From: Roseiarcus sp963753135
GTDB taxonomy: Bacteria > Pseudomonadota > Alphaproteobacteria > Rhizobiales > Beijerinckiaceae
DNA: 64,000 bases
Assembly (NCBI GenBank): GCA_963753135.1
Contig: CAVWBA010000001.1
Location: 744,001-808,000, forward strand
Reading direction: 5' to 3'
Shown here: piece after piece, positions 17,435 through 27,126 of the stretch
Numbering within the stretch: the first letter of the stretch is position 1
Layout: each line of letters opens with the position of its first letter
Made by a program: the position numbers and the translations under genes
The notes under the pieces: model-generated
Database searches by the model: none
The model's input: the letters and a program-made list of their open reading frames with translations, nothing else
Told to the model about the DNA's origin: nothing

Positions 17435-19199
17435 TCACAGATCGAGCACGACGTCGGCTCGCGGCCGGCTGCAGCAAATGAGGAGATCGCCTTCCGCCGG
17501 CGGCGTGAGCGGATCGACGAAATAATCGACTGCGCCGGCGATCAGTCCGGTTTCGCAATTGTGGCAGACGCCGGTGCGACAGGCCCAGCGCACCGGCACA
17601 TCGCAGGCCTCGGCCAGTTCGAGCAGGCTCTGGAACGCCGAATCCCAGCGCAGGGTCAAATTGCTTCTGGCGAAAGACACCATTGGCCCCGCGCCGGTGG
17701 GTCGGTCGGGCAAATGCGGCGGCCGGGGCGGAGTCGCGACGACACCCGGAGTGAGCGAAGGGCCGGAGCCGAAATTCTCGCTGTGCAACCGCTCGGCTGA
17801 GACGCCCCAGTTCATGAGATCGGCGGTTAGCGCGCTCATGAAAGCAGCCGGTCCGCACAGATAGAAGTCCGCCTCGCGCGGCGCGCCCAATTCCTGCAGG
17901 ACGCGCGCGTCCAGAGCGCCCGGGGCCATCGAAATCGACGCCCGGACGGTCTTGAGGGCCGGGCGCGCTGTAACGGATGTGGCTATGGCCTCGGGGCAAC
18001 GATCTGGAGAAGCGCGCGGAGCTTCCGCGGCGAACGCATGCTCCGCCCCGTTGCGGGCGCCATGAACCCACCAGATCTCTCGCCGCGAGCCGCCGGCGGC
18101 CAGCGCATGCAGCATGGCGAGCACCGGAGTTGAGCCGATGCCGGCGCTCAACAGCACGAGAGGTCCGTCGCCCTGCGTGAGGAGGAAGGCGCCGCGCGGC
18201 GCGCTCGAGTCGATGACGTCGCCGACCTTGAGCCCGTCCTCGATATAGGCCCCGGCCGCGCCGTTCGGCTCGCGCTTGACGCCAAGCCGCCAGCGCTCCC
18301 CGCTCGGTTCGCCGGATAGAGAATAGCTGCGCAGCAACGCCGGCGCCTCCGGCGAGGGCTTCAGCCTGAGCACGATGAACTGGCCGGGCATTGCCGCAAC
18401 GAGCGGACGGCCGTCGCTCGGTTCGAGCGTGAGCGAGGTCACGTTCAGGCTCTCGCGCCGCTTGTCCACAACCCTGAGCGGCCGGAACCCGGCCCATGCC
18501 GGCGCCGGCTGAGCCGCGGGCGCCAATGCGGGATTGCCGGCGGTCGAGCTTTTGCGTTCCTGCTCGAGCAACGTTTCGAACGAGGAGCGCCAGCCGGCGC
18601 TCAAAGCCGGGATGCGCAAAGCCCGTTCGAGCCCGTTTCCGTCGCGCCCCGGCAAATAGAGCAGCGCGTCAATCTCGGCGACGGTCATGCGCTCAGGACC
18701 GGCCAGGACCTTGACGATCTCGTCGCCTGCTTCGACCTCGCCCTCCTCGAGAACGCGAAAATAGAAGCCCGGCCGGTGATGCGCGACGACGAGCGCCGCC
18801 ATTTGCGGCTCATTCATCCGGATGCCGAGCCGGTAACAGGTGACGCGCGGCTGCGTCACCTCGAAGAGGGCGCCCCCGATCCGGTAGCGGTCGCCGATGC
18901 ACACTTCCGCGTCGGGCAAGCCATCGACAGTGAAATTCTCGCCGAACTGGCCGTAGACGAAGTCGTCGCGGCGAAGCTCAGCCTGCCAATAGCGGTACGA
19001 GTTCGATCTGATAAACCATCACGGCGCGATGCTCGCCGCCGTGGCCTTGCAGATCGCCCTGGCCATCGCCGTCGATGTTGAGCCGCCGCGCGATGTGACG
19101 GCCTTGGACCGGCGCCTTCCAGATTCCCGTGTGTACGGTTTTGCCCTGCCACGGAATGTCGCGCGGGAGGCCGACATTGACCGAAAGCAAGCGCGCCAT
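17435..19199 (-). CDS. MOSC domain fused to ferredoxin-type reductase (frame broken near 19002)
   Basis: About 588 codons. Residues 1-220 form a MOSC domain, the sulfur-carrier module related to molybdenum cofactor sulfurase: LLSVNVGLPRDIPW, GDLQGHGGEHRAVMVYQ, FGENFTVDGL, ITQ/VTQPRVTCYRLGIRM with the conserved Cys. Next comes an FAD/NAD(P)H reductase module (LRSYSLSG for FAD, LLSAGIGSTPVLAML for NAD(P)H, YLCGPAAFMSAL). At the C-terminus is a plant-type [2Fe-2S] ferredoxin with C-x4-C-x2-C (WACRTGVCHNC) and a last Cys in LICC. The start ATG 19199 has AGAGG. One surplus A near 19002 breaks the frame; without it the text reads YQIDSYRYWQAELRRDDFVYG. The substrate is unknown. Confidence 0.82.
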
Positions 19200-19240
19200 C
19201 GTTTCCTCTTCCCTGCTTGGGGAGCCCCCTTAACGCGCGC

Positions 19241-20496
19241 TCATGGATTTGCGCCCGGCGCGACGGTCGGGTCGCCGTTGAGCGAGGTCTGCGGGCGCGC
19301 CGCGAGAAGCACCAGGACAAAATAGATGGGCGCGCCGATCCCAGCCATGACCAGGAACCAGTTCGACCGGCCGAAGAGCGCGAGCAGGATCACGAGATAG
19401 ATGAAATCGCGGCGCGAGGCGGAATTGAGGAGCCGCGTCAGCGGACGGTCAGGGGCGTCCGACACCGAAGTGAACAGCGTGTCGGCGCCGTCCTTCATGC
19501 GCATCAGCCGCCAATAGACGAAGCCGGCGGAGCCCAGCGTCCCAAGGACGGCTCCAGCGCCGAGCCACAAAGGCCAGAGGGCGCCGGCGGACAGGCTCCA
19601 GCCGATGGCCATGCGAGCCGAAAATGACGGTGTGAACGACATTGTCGCCCCAGAAATCGAGGACGCCGCCCCAGCGCGATTGCTGGAATTTGAGCCTCGC
19701 CAATTCGCCGTCGCATCCGTCGAGGATCGAATGGGCGAGAAACAGCAGCGCGCCGATCGTTTGCATGCACGGGCGGGAGGAGAGGAAAAATGGCCCGCCG
19801 CAGATCCCGACTGCGATCGAGATCAGGCTCATCTGATTGGGCGTGATCGCGGTTGCCGCGAGCCGGCGCGAGATCGCGAGCGAAATCGGCCGCTCGACAT
19901 GGCGCGCCATGAACCCATCGGTGTCCTTGACCAGCGACCTTGAGGAGGCGGCGTTCGGCGCGCGGACATCCGACGGCGTCTCGACGACCATCGGATCGAT
20001 GTCAGCAAGGATCCGAACCGGCGGGCCAAGGCGACGGGCGAGCCGACCCTCGATGTCGGCCCAGGTCTCGGGCGCCCCCATCGTGGTCGAGCGCGTCGGC
20101 CGCATCGGCAGCCGAAGCAGCCGGCAGCATGACAATTCGGTTCGGGGCTGTCCCCCAGCCTGCCGGCTCGATCCGCTTCGAACCCAGGCGTTCAAGCCAA
20201 TCGGCTTCCGCGAGGATCGCGGCGGGCGCAATGACCAGCGGGGCTGGAGGAGCGGAGGAGAGCGCCACGGCGAGGCTGCGCCAGTCGGCGACGGGGGCGA
20301 TCCCAGGCGCCTTGCGGGCGCCGCCTCCAAGCAGGAACACCCGACCATAGCCGGCGCGGTGCGCGACGAGCGTCGCTCGCTCGATCAGGCTCAGCCCGAG
20401 AAGAATCGGATCGCCGTTCTCGTCACGCGCGATCTGCGCGGCCGTGGGCGAAACCGCAGGGTAAGCAAGGAGAACCAGGACCGGCGCGTCAGGCAT
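19241..20496 (-). CDS. CDP-alcohol phosphatidyltransferase with N-terminal nucleotidyltransferase-like domain (two frame breaks)
   Basis: About 418 codons in three frames, joined by removing one G of a five-G run at about 20077 and one base of the four-base run at 19621-19624. The N-terminal 200 residues look like a degenerate nucleotidyltransferase (VLVLLAYPAVSPTAAQIA, RVFLLGGGARKAP). The C-terminal membrane half carries a perfect CDP-alcohol transferase signature, DG-x2-AR-x8-G-x3-D-x3-D (DGELAR then GGVLDFWGD), followed by several TM helices. It transfers a phospho-alcohol onto a lipid or alcohol acceptor at the membrane; product unknown. It is divergent from hpnL, suggesting a role in polar or hopanoid lipid assembly. 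Confidence 0.78.
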
Positions 20497-20711
20497 GGGG
20501 TTCGCGAATCCGAAAAGGCGACGCCCCGGTCACTCCACCTTGGCGACGATTGCTGATAGACGATTTCGCCCGGCGATCGTAGTCCTGCGCAGTCCTTGGC
20601 GCGAACGGCGCCCGGACAGGGAGCCATATCATTTCAGCATCGCTCATCGTCGCCGCTTGTCTAGGCTTTCTGCTTGTCGTCTTTCTTATCGTCCACAGCG
20701 GCGCCGCCGAC

Positions 20712-21632
20712 GTGGCTTCCGCTATGCTGGCGCTGGGATGGTGGCTCATCCCGATTACATTGTTCCATATCATTCCGCTGTATTTTGACGCGGTTTCCTG
20801 GCGAGAGCTGTTTCCGGCTGCAAACCGGCTTGGCCGGTCGAGTTTTCTCTGGATGCGCTGGATCCGCGAATCGGTGAGCACGCTCCTGCCGGTCGCAGGC
20901 GTAGGCGGCGATGTCGTCGGCGCAAGGCTCGCGCATCAGCGCGGGGTTTCCGGCGCGCAGGCGACCGCCAGCATGGTCGTCGACGTCACCGTCGGCGCGG
21001 CGACTCAGATGGTTTTTGTCCTCGCCGGAGTGACGTTGCTCGCGACGCTCGGCGCCCATGCGTCGGCCGCGACCGCCTGGACGCTCATGGCGGGCATCGC
21101 CACTTTCGCGCTGGCGATCGTTATTTTCATCCGGATCCAGCACAACAGCATGTTTGGCGTGCTGGTCGGATGGGCTCATCGCCTCGCGCCGAAGAGCTGG
21201 ATGTCAGGCTTCGCCGGACGCGCCGAGGCCATCGACGAGGCTGTCGTCACGACCTATCGCCGGCGCGTGGCCTTGTCGTTTTCCAGCCTGTTGCGGCTCG
21301 TCGGATGGGTGATCGGCGTCGGCGAGGTCTGGCTCACGATGTGGGCCCTCGGCAAGCCGTTGACCCTGATGGATTCATTCATCCTGGAAAGCCTCAGCGC
21401 CGGCGTGCGCGGGGCGGCGTTCATGGTGCCCGGCGCTTTAGGCGCGCAAGAGGGCGGCCTGGTCGTGTTTGGGGCGCTGCTCGGAATCCCCGCGGATCTG
21501 GCGCTGGCGATCTCGCTCGCGAAACGGGTCCGCGAACTCGCGCTCGGCCTGCCGGGCCTCGCCGCTTGGCAATGGGTGGAAGGACGCCGCGTTCTCGCCC
21601 GCCGGACGGATAAGGCGAGTTCGACCTCGTAA
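20712..21632 (+). CDS. hpnL: HpnL family membrane protein (hopanoid-associated)
   Basis: A polytopic inner-membrane protein of the lysylphosphatidylglycerol-synthase/UPF0104 flippase-like fold found in hopanoid clusters (HpnL). Conserved features include SVSTLLPVAGVGGDVVGARL, the loop RRRVALSFSSLLRLVGWV and GAAFMVPGALGAQEGGLVVFG near the C-terminus, the latter typical of this fold. The coordinates start at GTG 20712, but the frame continues upstream with a convincing TM helix (ISASLIVAACLGFLLVVFLIV, about 20627-20695) that has no ATG, GTG or TTG. The true N-terminus is therefore longer and probably hidden by a base error. It converges with mlaA, eight bases apart. Confidence 0.78.
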   Translation: MASAMLALGWWLIPITLFHIIPLYFDAVSWRELFPAANRLGRSSFLWMRWIRESVSTLLPVAGVGGDVVGARLAHQRGVSGAQATASMVVDVTVGAATQMVFVLAGVTLLATLGAHASAATAWTLMAGIATFALAIVIFIRIQHNSMFGVLVGWAHRLAPKSWMSGFAGRAEAIDEAVVTTYRRRVALSFSSLLRLVGWVIGVGEVWLTMWALGKPLTLMDSFILESLSAGVRGAAFMVPGALGAQEGGLVVFGALLGIPADLALAISLAKRVRELALGLPGLAAWQWVEGRRVLARRTDKASSTS

Positions 21633-21639
21633 CGCCGCT

Positions 21640-22440
21640 CTACTGAGGCGGCGGGATTTCGTAACCCGCAGATCCTCCGCCCCGCGGCGCGGTTGTCGGC
21701 TGCCCTACGATCGGGCCTGCCGTCGCCGGCGATTCAACCTCCGGGGGCAGGCCGACCGCCTCACGCAACTGGTTGCGCCGCGTCTGATAATAGCTCGACC
21801 GCAGGAAGGTGTAGAAGTCGACGGATGAGCTTTCGGCCTGTTTCCATTGGGCGAGATGGGCGACGGCGGACAGGCCGCCCGACCCGATGGACCACGGCCA
21901 TCCAATGATCATCCCGCCCAAAACCCAGCCGACAGGATCGCCGATCGTGTCCACCGCTCCGCCAATAGCATCGCGTTGCGTCGCGGGGCCGTAATAGGGA
22001 GTCACCACGTAGGCGCCCGATGGGACGCCCCAAACGAACATGGTCTGGCCGAAATCGCCGGTCTGCTGCGGCAACCCGCCTTGTGCAGCGACATCGAACA
22101 AGCCGCCAAGGCCGAAGGTGGTGTTGAAGATGATGCGGCCGAGCGTAATGCCGGCGGCGTTTACGCGCCCCTGGAGGATGTCGTTGGCGAGGATGCGCGG
22201 CTCTCTCAAGTTCGAATCCAAATCCTGGAATCGGTTCCGAATCATCCCGGGCACCGACTTCACAACCGTCGCCGGGGGATCGAGCACGACCTGATTCAAG
22301 TGAAGGACGCCGCGATTGAATTGCTCGTTTGGATCGTTGATCGGCATGGCCACGTCGTGCGGCGCGCCCGCGCAGGCGCTGACGAGGCCCGCCAGCCCCA
22401 CCGCCCCCAACCATCCGATCCAGCGCTCAACGCCCCGCAT
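21640..22440 (-). CDS. mlaA: MlaA/VacJ family outer-membrane lipoprotein
   Basis: A 266-residue lipoprotein with a lipobox near residue 23 (LVSAC). It has the MlaA core: INDPNEQFNRGVLHLNQVVLD, a LREPRILANDILQGR block, GRIIFNTTFGLGGLFDVA, TMFVWGVPSGAYVVTPYYGP and a C-terminal Pro-rich tail. MlaA removes phospholipids from the outer leaflet of the outer membrane and passes them to the periplasmic Mla chaperone. Lying between hpnL and hpnN it may serve hopanoid or phospholipid balance of the outer membrane. AAGGA lies 11 bases before the ATG. Confidence 0.88.
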   Translation of the reverse strand: MRGVERWIGWLGAVGLAGLVSACAGAPHDVAMPINDPNEQFNRGVLHLNQVVLDPPATVVKSVPGMIRNRFQDLDSNLREPRILANDILQGRVNAAGITLGRIIFNTTFGLGGLFDVAAQGGLPQQTGDFGQTMFVWGVPSGAYVVTPYYGPATQRDAIGGAVDTIGDPVGWVLGGMIIGWPWSIGSGGLSAVAHLAQWKQAESSSVDFYTFLRSSYYQTRRNQLREAVGLPPEVESPATAGPIVGQPTTAPRGGGSAGYEIPPPQ

Positions 22441-22631
22441 GCGTTGACAATTCCTTTTGAAATTCCCGCGACACGACGATAACCCTTGCAGGTCCCCGCA
22501 CGAAGCCCGCCTGGACCATCCATCCGGTTCTGAGAGAATCCGACCCAGCCCCAGCTCAAGCTAGCAGAGGAGCCCGCTCGCGACTATCACCCTTTTGCCA
22601 CACTGCCGCCCTTTATGCGAACGCATCGTAA

Positions 22632-25250
22632 TCACTTTTCGTAGTGGGATTTACTCTGCGTCGCCAACAAGGCCGGCTGGAACAGGACGGCGGCGGAGAG
22701 GGTCGTGACCAGCGCCAAGGCCATCAGCTTGCCCATGCTCGATGTGCCCGGATGATGCGAGAACCACAGGCTGCCGAAGGCGGTGGCGGTCGTGCAGGCG
22801 CTGAAGAAAACGGCGCGCGTCAGGCTCGACTGCAAGAAATTATGCTCTCCGGCGCGCCACGCCATGACGTAGTAGATTTTGAACGCGACGCCGACGCCGA
22901 GCAACAACGGCAGCGCGATGATGTTGGCGAAATTGAGCTTGAGCCCGATCGCCACGCAGATTTCGAGCGTGACGATGATCGCGACCAGCAGAGGGACCAG
23001 CGTCAGCGCGACGTCGGTCCAGCGCCTCAGCGCAATGAACAGGATCAGCGCGATCGACAAGAGCGACCAGAAGGCGGCTTGAAAGAACGCTTTGACGATC
23101 GTGGCCGCCGCCTCGACGATGAACACCGGCGTGCCGCTGGCCTCGGGCGCGACCTTGCGCACGGCGTCGACGAAACGACTGAGGACCGCGTTGTCATTGC
23201 CGTCCCCGCTCGGCCTCGCCTCGATCCTCACCTCGCCGTCGGGCGCGACCCAGGCGCTCTTGAGCGCGGGCGGAAGCGTGTCGATGGTCACATGCTCGGC
23301 CGACAGGGTATCGCGGACCTGGCGAAGCGTCGTCATGAGCGGCTTGACCAGCACCTGCTCCGCTTCCTCTCGGGTCGCAGGCGACGCCTTCGCCAAAGCT
23401 GTCAACGCGCTCGCCAGGCGGCGCGCCTGATCGGCCGCCGGGGTGTGGAGATCGCCCACCGTGGTCGTGAGGTCCGCGGCCGTCTTGTTGATGGCCTCCA
23501 GAGTTTGCTCACGCGTCGGCGCGGGCTTGATGGGATCGGGATAGAGGGTGTTGGCGAAAAAGAAGTTGGCGTCGTCGATGATCGCCAGCTTCTCGTCCTG
23601 ATCCTTAGGCACGAAACTTTCCAGGGTCCGCACTTTGGCGACCTCCGGCAGCGGCTTGAGTTTTTCCGCCATCGCCGAGGCTCTGGCGAGATTGGGCTCG
23701 AGCACGTCGATCGTGTTGGGGCTCGTGTCCGGATCGCGCATCAGATCGAGGAGGGTCGAAACCAACTCGGTATGCTTTGAGCGCAGGTTGAGCGGGTTGA
23801 AGTCGAAGCTGAGGCCGTGAAGGAGCGGCAGGCCAAGGACGACGGCGGCGAGGGTGAGGCCCACCACCCAGTTCCGCTGGCGATCGAGAAAATGGTCGAG
23901 AGGCGCGAGCCAAGCCCAGCCGACCGGCGCGGCCTCGCCGCCGGGCTTGAGCACGGCGAGGAGCGCCGGAAGCAGGGTGACCGTGGTCAAGAACCCGATG
24001 ATCATGCCCGTTCCGGCGATGAGCCCGAGCTCCGACAGACCCACATAGGCGGTTGGCAGGAACGAGTAGAAAGCGGCGGCGATCGAGGCCGCCGCCAGCA
24101 GGAGCGGCCCCGCCACGCGGCGGCCAGTGTGTTCGAGAGCGCCGAGTAGATCACGCTTGGCGAACCGCTCAGCGCGGTATCGGACGCTGAACTGAATGCC
24201 GAAGTCGACGCCGAGGCCGATGAACAGCACCGCGAAGGCGACGGAGATGAGATTGAGCGCGCCGACCATCCAAAGGCCGACGGCGGCGGTGAAGCTCAAG
24301 CCGACGGCGAGATTGATCAAGACGGCAAATATGATCCGCGCCTGCTTGAGGGCTAGCCACAGGATCAGGAGAACGATGAGGATCGTCACCGCGCCGTTCA
24401 GCGCCGCTCCATCGGCGATGGTGGAGAATTCCTCATCCGACAGGGCGACCGATCCGGTGAGCCGCACCCTCACGCCATTCTCCGGCGTCAGGCCCAGTTT
24501 CGCGATCGTGGCTCGGATCGCCTTGGTCGCTTCGCCTCCTGGCTCCAGGTCTGCATAGTTGAGGACGGGCTGGATGTTGACGAATCGGCGAAGATCCGAC
24601 GGCTCGGGCGCGCGCCCGGAGATCAGCCGGCGCCAGGAGAAGGTGGGATGCTTGCCCTGCTCGACGCCTTCCAGCGCGCCGGCGATGGCGGAGACGGCTG
24701 GCTGGATGTCTTCGAGTGTCGTCTTCTTGAGCCGCACGCCTTCGAGCGATTGCGAGATGGCGCCGAGGATGCCTCGCAGCGTTGGATCGAGAGCGAGCGT
24801 TCCGAGGAAAGGCTCCGCTTTGATCAGCTCGTTCATATTGCGTTGCACGTCGTCGACGCTGAGGAACAGGATTCCGTTGCGGGCGAAGAATTCGCCGCCG
24901 TCGGGCCGGGTGATGGTGCGTACGATGCCTTTCCGATCGATGAGAGCCTTGACCAATGCGTCCGCCGCCTCGTCGGCCGCCTCCGGAGTCGTCCCGTCGA
25001 TGACGGCGATCAACTGGTCGGTCCGCTGAGGAAACAGCTCGTTGAGCTTGATCTCTTGTTGGCGCCAGGGAAGCGAACTCGACAAGAGCTTGCTCGAGTC
25101 GGTGTTGATGGCGATATGGCGAGAGACGTAGACGCCGGCGAGAATCGCCGCGATGAGAAAGGCGGGGATGATGATCCACGCATGACGGGTCGACAGGCGC
25201 ACAATTCGCGCGACCGTGGCGATGACTAGGGCGCTCTCGTTCTTCACCAT
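22632..25250 (-). CDS. hpnN: Hopanoid transporter HpnN (RND/MMPL family)
   Basis: An 872-residue RND-type protein with the MMPL layout: TM1 (IIIPAFLIAAILAGVYV), a large periplasmic loop, a five-TM sterol-sensing-like block (ILIVLLILWLALKQARII, FIGLGVDFGIQFSVRYR), a second loop, and a final TM block (LLSIALILFIALRRWTDVALTLVPLL, LLLGVGVAFKIYYVMAWR). HpnN is known in Rhodopseudomonas to move hopanoids to the outer membrane. I start at ATG 25250 (MVKNESALVIATVARIVRL), since the 32 residues further upstream are not membrane-protein-like. Downstream of it lies mlaA on the same strand, 190 bases away. Confidence 0.9.
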   Translation of the reverse strand: MVKNESALVIATVARIVRLSTRHAWIIIPAFLIAAILAGVYVSRHIAINTDSSKLLSSSLPWRQQEIKLNELFPQRTDQLIAVIDGTTPEAADEAADALVKALIDRKGIVRTITRPDGGEFFARNGILFLSVDDVQRNMNELIKAEPFLGTLALDPTLRGILGAISQSLEGVRLKKTTLEDIQPAVSAIAGALEGVEQGKHPTFSWRRLISGRAPEPSDLRRFVNIQPVLNYADLEPGGEATKAIRATIAKLGLTPENGVRVRLTGSVALSDEEFSTIADGAALNGAVTILIVLLILWLALKQARIIFAVLINLAVGLSFTAAVGLWMVGALNLISVAFAVLFIGLGVDFGIQFSVRYRAERFAKRDLLGALEHTGRRVAGPLLLAAASIAAAFYSFLPTAYVGLSELGLIAGTGMIIGFLTTVTLLPALLAVLKPGGEAAPVGWAWLAPLDHFLDRQRNWVVGLTLAAVVLGLPLLHGLSFDFNPLNLRSKHTELVSTLLDLMRDPDTSPNTIDVLEPNLARASAMAEKLKPLPEVAKVRTLESFVPKDQDEKLAIIDDANFFFANTLYPDPIKPAPTREQTLEAINKTAADLTTTVGDLHTPAADQARRLASALTALAKASPATREEAEQVLVKPLMTTLRQVRDTLSAEHVTIDTLPPALKSAWVAPDGEVRIEARPSGDGNDNAVLSRFVDAVRKVAPEASGTPVFIVEAAATIVKAFFQAAFWSLLSIALILFIALRRWTDVALTLVPLLVAIIVTLEICVAIGLKLNFANIIALPLLLGVGVAFKIYYVMAWRAGEHNFLQSSLTRAVFFSACTTATAFGSLWFSHHPGTSSMGKLMALALVTTLSAAVLFQPALLATQSKSHYEK

Positions 25251-25626
25251 GAGACCGGGGTGGTGGGCATGGTTCGCGACGGGTGTCAATCGGGGCGAGC
25301 GGCTTGCGCATTCTTGCGACCTGGCCATCGCAATGATTTGACGCAAAAGTGGCGGCGGGTCATTTTGAGTTCCCGCTCTCGCCGCATTCTAGCTTTTCCG
25401 CTTTGTGAGCTTATGCTCGGCGAATCTCGCCGCTTCCCCCGTGCGCCGACACGCTCGCTCAAACGAACTCGGGTCGTGTCCCGGTTGGTGGTGTAGCTTG
25501 GTTGGAGCAAGCCGTTCGCGAAGCGCGCTTTCCACAGCGCCGTAGCGAGCGAGCGGCTTGCGGGCGCCATTGGCGGGTCTCCGGTAGGTTCGGGTTGCGA
25601 ATCTCAAACGCAACCGAGGAACCCCG
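25251..25626. other. Intergenic region upstream of hpnN and an IS scar
   Basis: No supported gene. The part from about 25490 to 25626 probably represents the left flank of the IS256-type element that begins at 25627. The hpnN promoter must lie in the first hundred bases but no clear boxes were found. Confidence 0.4.
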
Positions 25627-25946
25627 ATGACCGACGAGACGATGAACCTTCGCGCGATTGTGGAGAACGCCCCCGACGCCGACATTTTGCGAACATGATC
25701 GCCTTCGCCGCCGAGCGGCTGTGGCGGTCGCTAAAGTACGAGGACGTCTATCTCAAGGGCTACGTCGACGGCCGGGAGGTCGCGCGCGGCATCGCCGAAT
25801 GGATCGCCTTTTACAACGAACGGCGCCCTCATCAGGCGCTGGTTGACCGCGCGCCGATGGCGACGATTGTATCGTTTGATTATCGGATATCGGGCCAAAG
25901 GCACGGCATCGTCAGTCGAGCCGCGAGCGATGGGCCGGCGATTTAA
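25627..25946 (+). pseudogene. Chimeric transposase scar: IS256 N-terminus joined to IS3 OrfB C-terminus
   Basis: At 25627 the reading begins MTDETMNLRAIVENAPDADI, the typical N-terminus of IS256-family transposases. After a frame change it continues MIAFAAERL, still IS256-like. From GAGCGGCTG (25713-25721) it turns into WRSLKYEDVYLKGYVDGREV and WIAFYNERRPHQAL, the C-terminal end of an IS3-family OrfB integrase. Two unrelated transposase ends thus meet at a shared ERL codon stretch. Neither catalytic domain is intact. It is a deletion scar between two insertion elements. Confidence 0.7.
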
Positions 25947-26045
25947 AATGTGTCCGGGAATATTTTACGTCGCCCGGCCGACGCTTCCTCCTCACGTGTG
26001 CGGCGCTCGGGGAAACTAGATATGGAAGGTGAAAGACCAGGCTCT

Positions 26046-26822
26046 TCAATCGGCGCGGTAGGCCCCCCACTTCGTTCGCGAGGACCGATAGCCTGCTAAA
26101 CCCAGGCCAGCAAACCCAAGCAGCATCATGATCCAGGTTGATGCTTCCGGCACTTGCGTCATGACCATTCCCACACCGCGATTGAGCAACTCTCCATTTG
26201 GCTGGAGGGTGTAGACCACCTCTTCGGTCATAGAGAACGGCGAAGTGGCGGTGAACGGTTGTGTGCTGTCAGTGCTGAAGCTCTGGATTATGCCGGTCGC
26301 CGATGTGGAGAAGGTGTCGAGCAATGTGCCGGGTGTATTTCCCGAAGTATCCGCGCCTTGGGTGTTGCTCGCATCTGCGAACCACTTGACGGTAAATGTC
26401 GAACCAACCGTGGCCTGAAAAGTACCCGCGGCAGCAAGCTCGGCTTTGCTGACGGGAGCTGCAAAGTCGATGTCGCTTACGACGAGGGTGACCGTTACCG
26501 GCGCCGCGGTTGTATTGATTAGCGCCAATGACGAAAGGTTGAGACTATCAATGCCGGGCGCGCCCGGCACGCCGGTCGCCGTGAAAATATCGCCATTCAC
26601 AACTTCCCCGTTGTACACCAGCGGTGTGGGGGTAAACGTAAGGATATTATTGGCGGTGCCGCCATATACGCAATTGCCGGCGCTAGGAGCTGCGCAAGTA
26701 AGAGGCGCCGACACTCCTGGAACTACCGATGCAAAGATCTGCAAGCCCGCATGGGCTGGAGGCACGAGCGCCGCGATAGGAAATACCGCCGCAAGGGCTG
26801 CTATTTGGAATGAGTGACGCAT
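26046..26822 (-). CDS. PEPxxWA-CTERM sorted exported protein
   Basis: A 258-residue exported protein. Signal peptide at residues 1-25 (IAALAAVFPIAALVPPAHAG). The middle is a Ser/Thr/Ala-rich beta-type domain with no known family. The C-terminus has a sorting signal VPEASTWIMMLLGFAGLGLAGYR followed by a basic tail, split here as VPEASTW, a hydrophobic span and RSSRTK. That matches the PEPxxWA form of PEP-CTERM. Such proteins are processed by an exosortase and end up at the surface or in exopolysaccharide. No exosortase gene is in the window. A decayed paralogue follows at 27127-27651. Flanks are AT-rich. Confidence 0.82.
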   Translation of the reverse strand: MRHSFQIAALAAVFPIAALVPPAHAGLQIFASVVPGVSAPLTCAAPSAGNCVYGGTANNILTFTPTPLVYNGEVVNGDIFTATGVPGAPGIDSLNLSSLALINTTAAPVTVTLVVSDIDFAAPVSKAELAAAGTFQATVGSTFTVKWFADASNTQGADTSGNTPGTLLDTFSTSATGIIQSFSTDSTQPFTATSPFSMTEEVVYTLQPNGELLNRGVGMVMTQVPEASTWIMMLLGFAGLGLAGYRSSRTKWGAYRAD

Positions 26823-27126
26823 TTTTCGTTCCCCCGAAGAAAAATTAAACTTAGTCGGAACTACATCAACGCAGCAACTTCGTCAAGTCTGCAAAGATAA
26901 TAAAACACTATATACAGCCAGTAAACCAATGATACAAACAAATTATTTGATTAAATCTACTCTAGTTGGTGCAATTTAGCGATTATATCTTATTATCACC
27001 GACCAGAGACGATATATTTCGCCATTACCGTGGTCTCTCCAAGAGGAATTAACTCCGAAGATGGCTCCTGCGTTTTCGACGGAGATAGCTTCATGCACAC
27101 CGATAAGGGGCCGTTTTGCGCCTATC
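26823..27126. other. AT-rich intergenic region
   Basis: No gene seen. From about 26870 to 27010 the sequence is much richer in A and T than the rest of the window, with runs such as AAATTATTTGATTAAATC. It probably carries the promoter of the reverse-strand PEP-CTERM gene and the deleted C-terminal end of its paralogue. Confidence 0.5.

Noticed and set aside
22644..23780. A 378-codon + strand frame and several others opposite hpnN
   Set aside because: Antisense shadows with biased Arg/Gly/Asp content; hpnN is fully supported by motifs.
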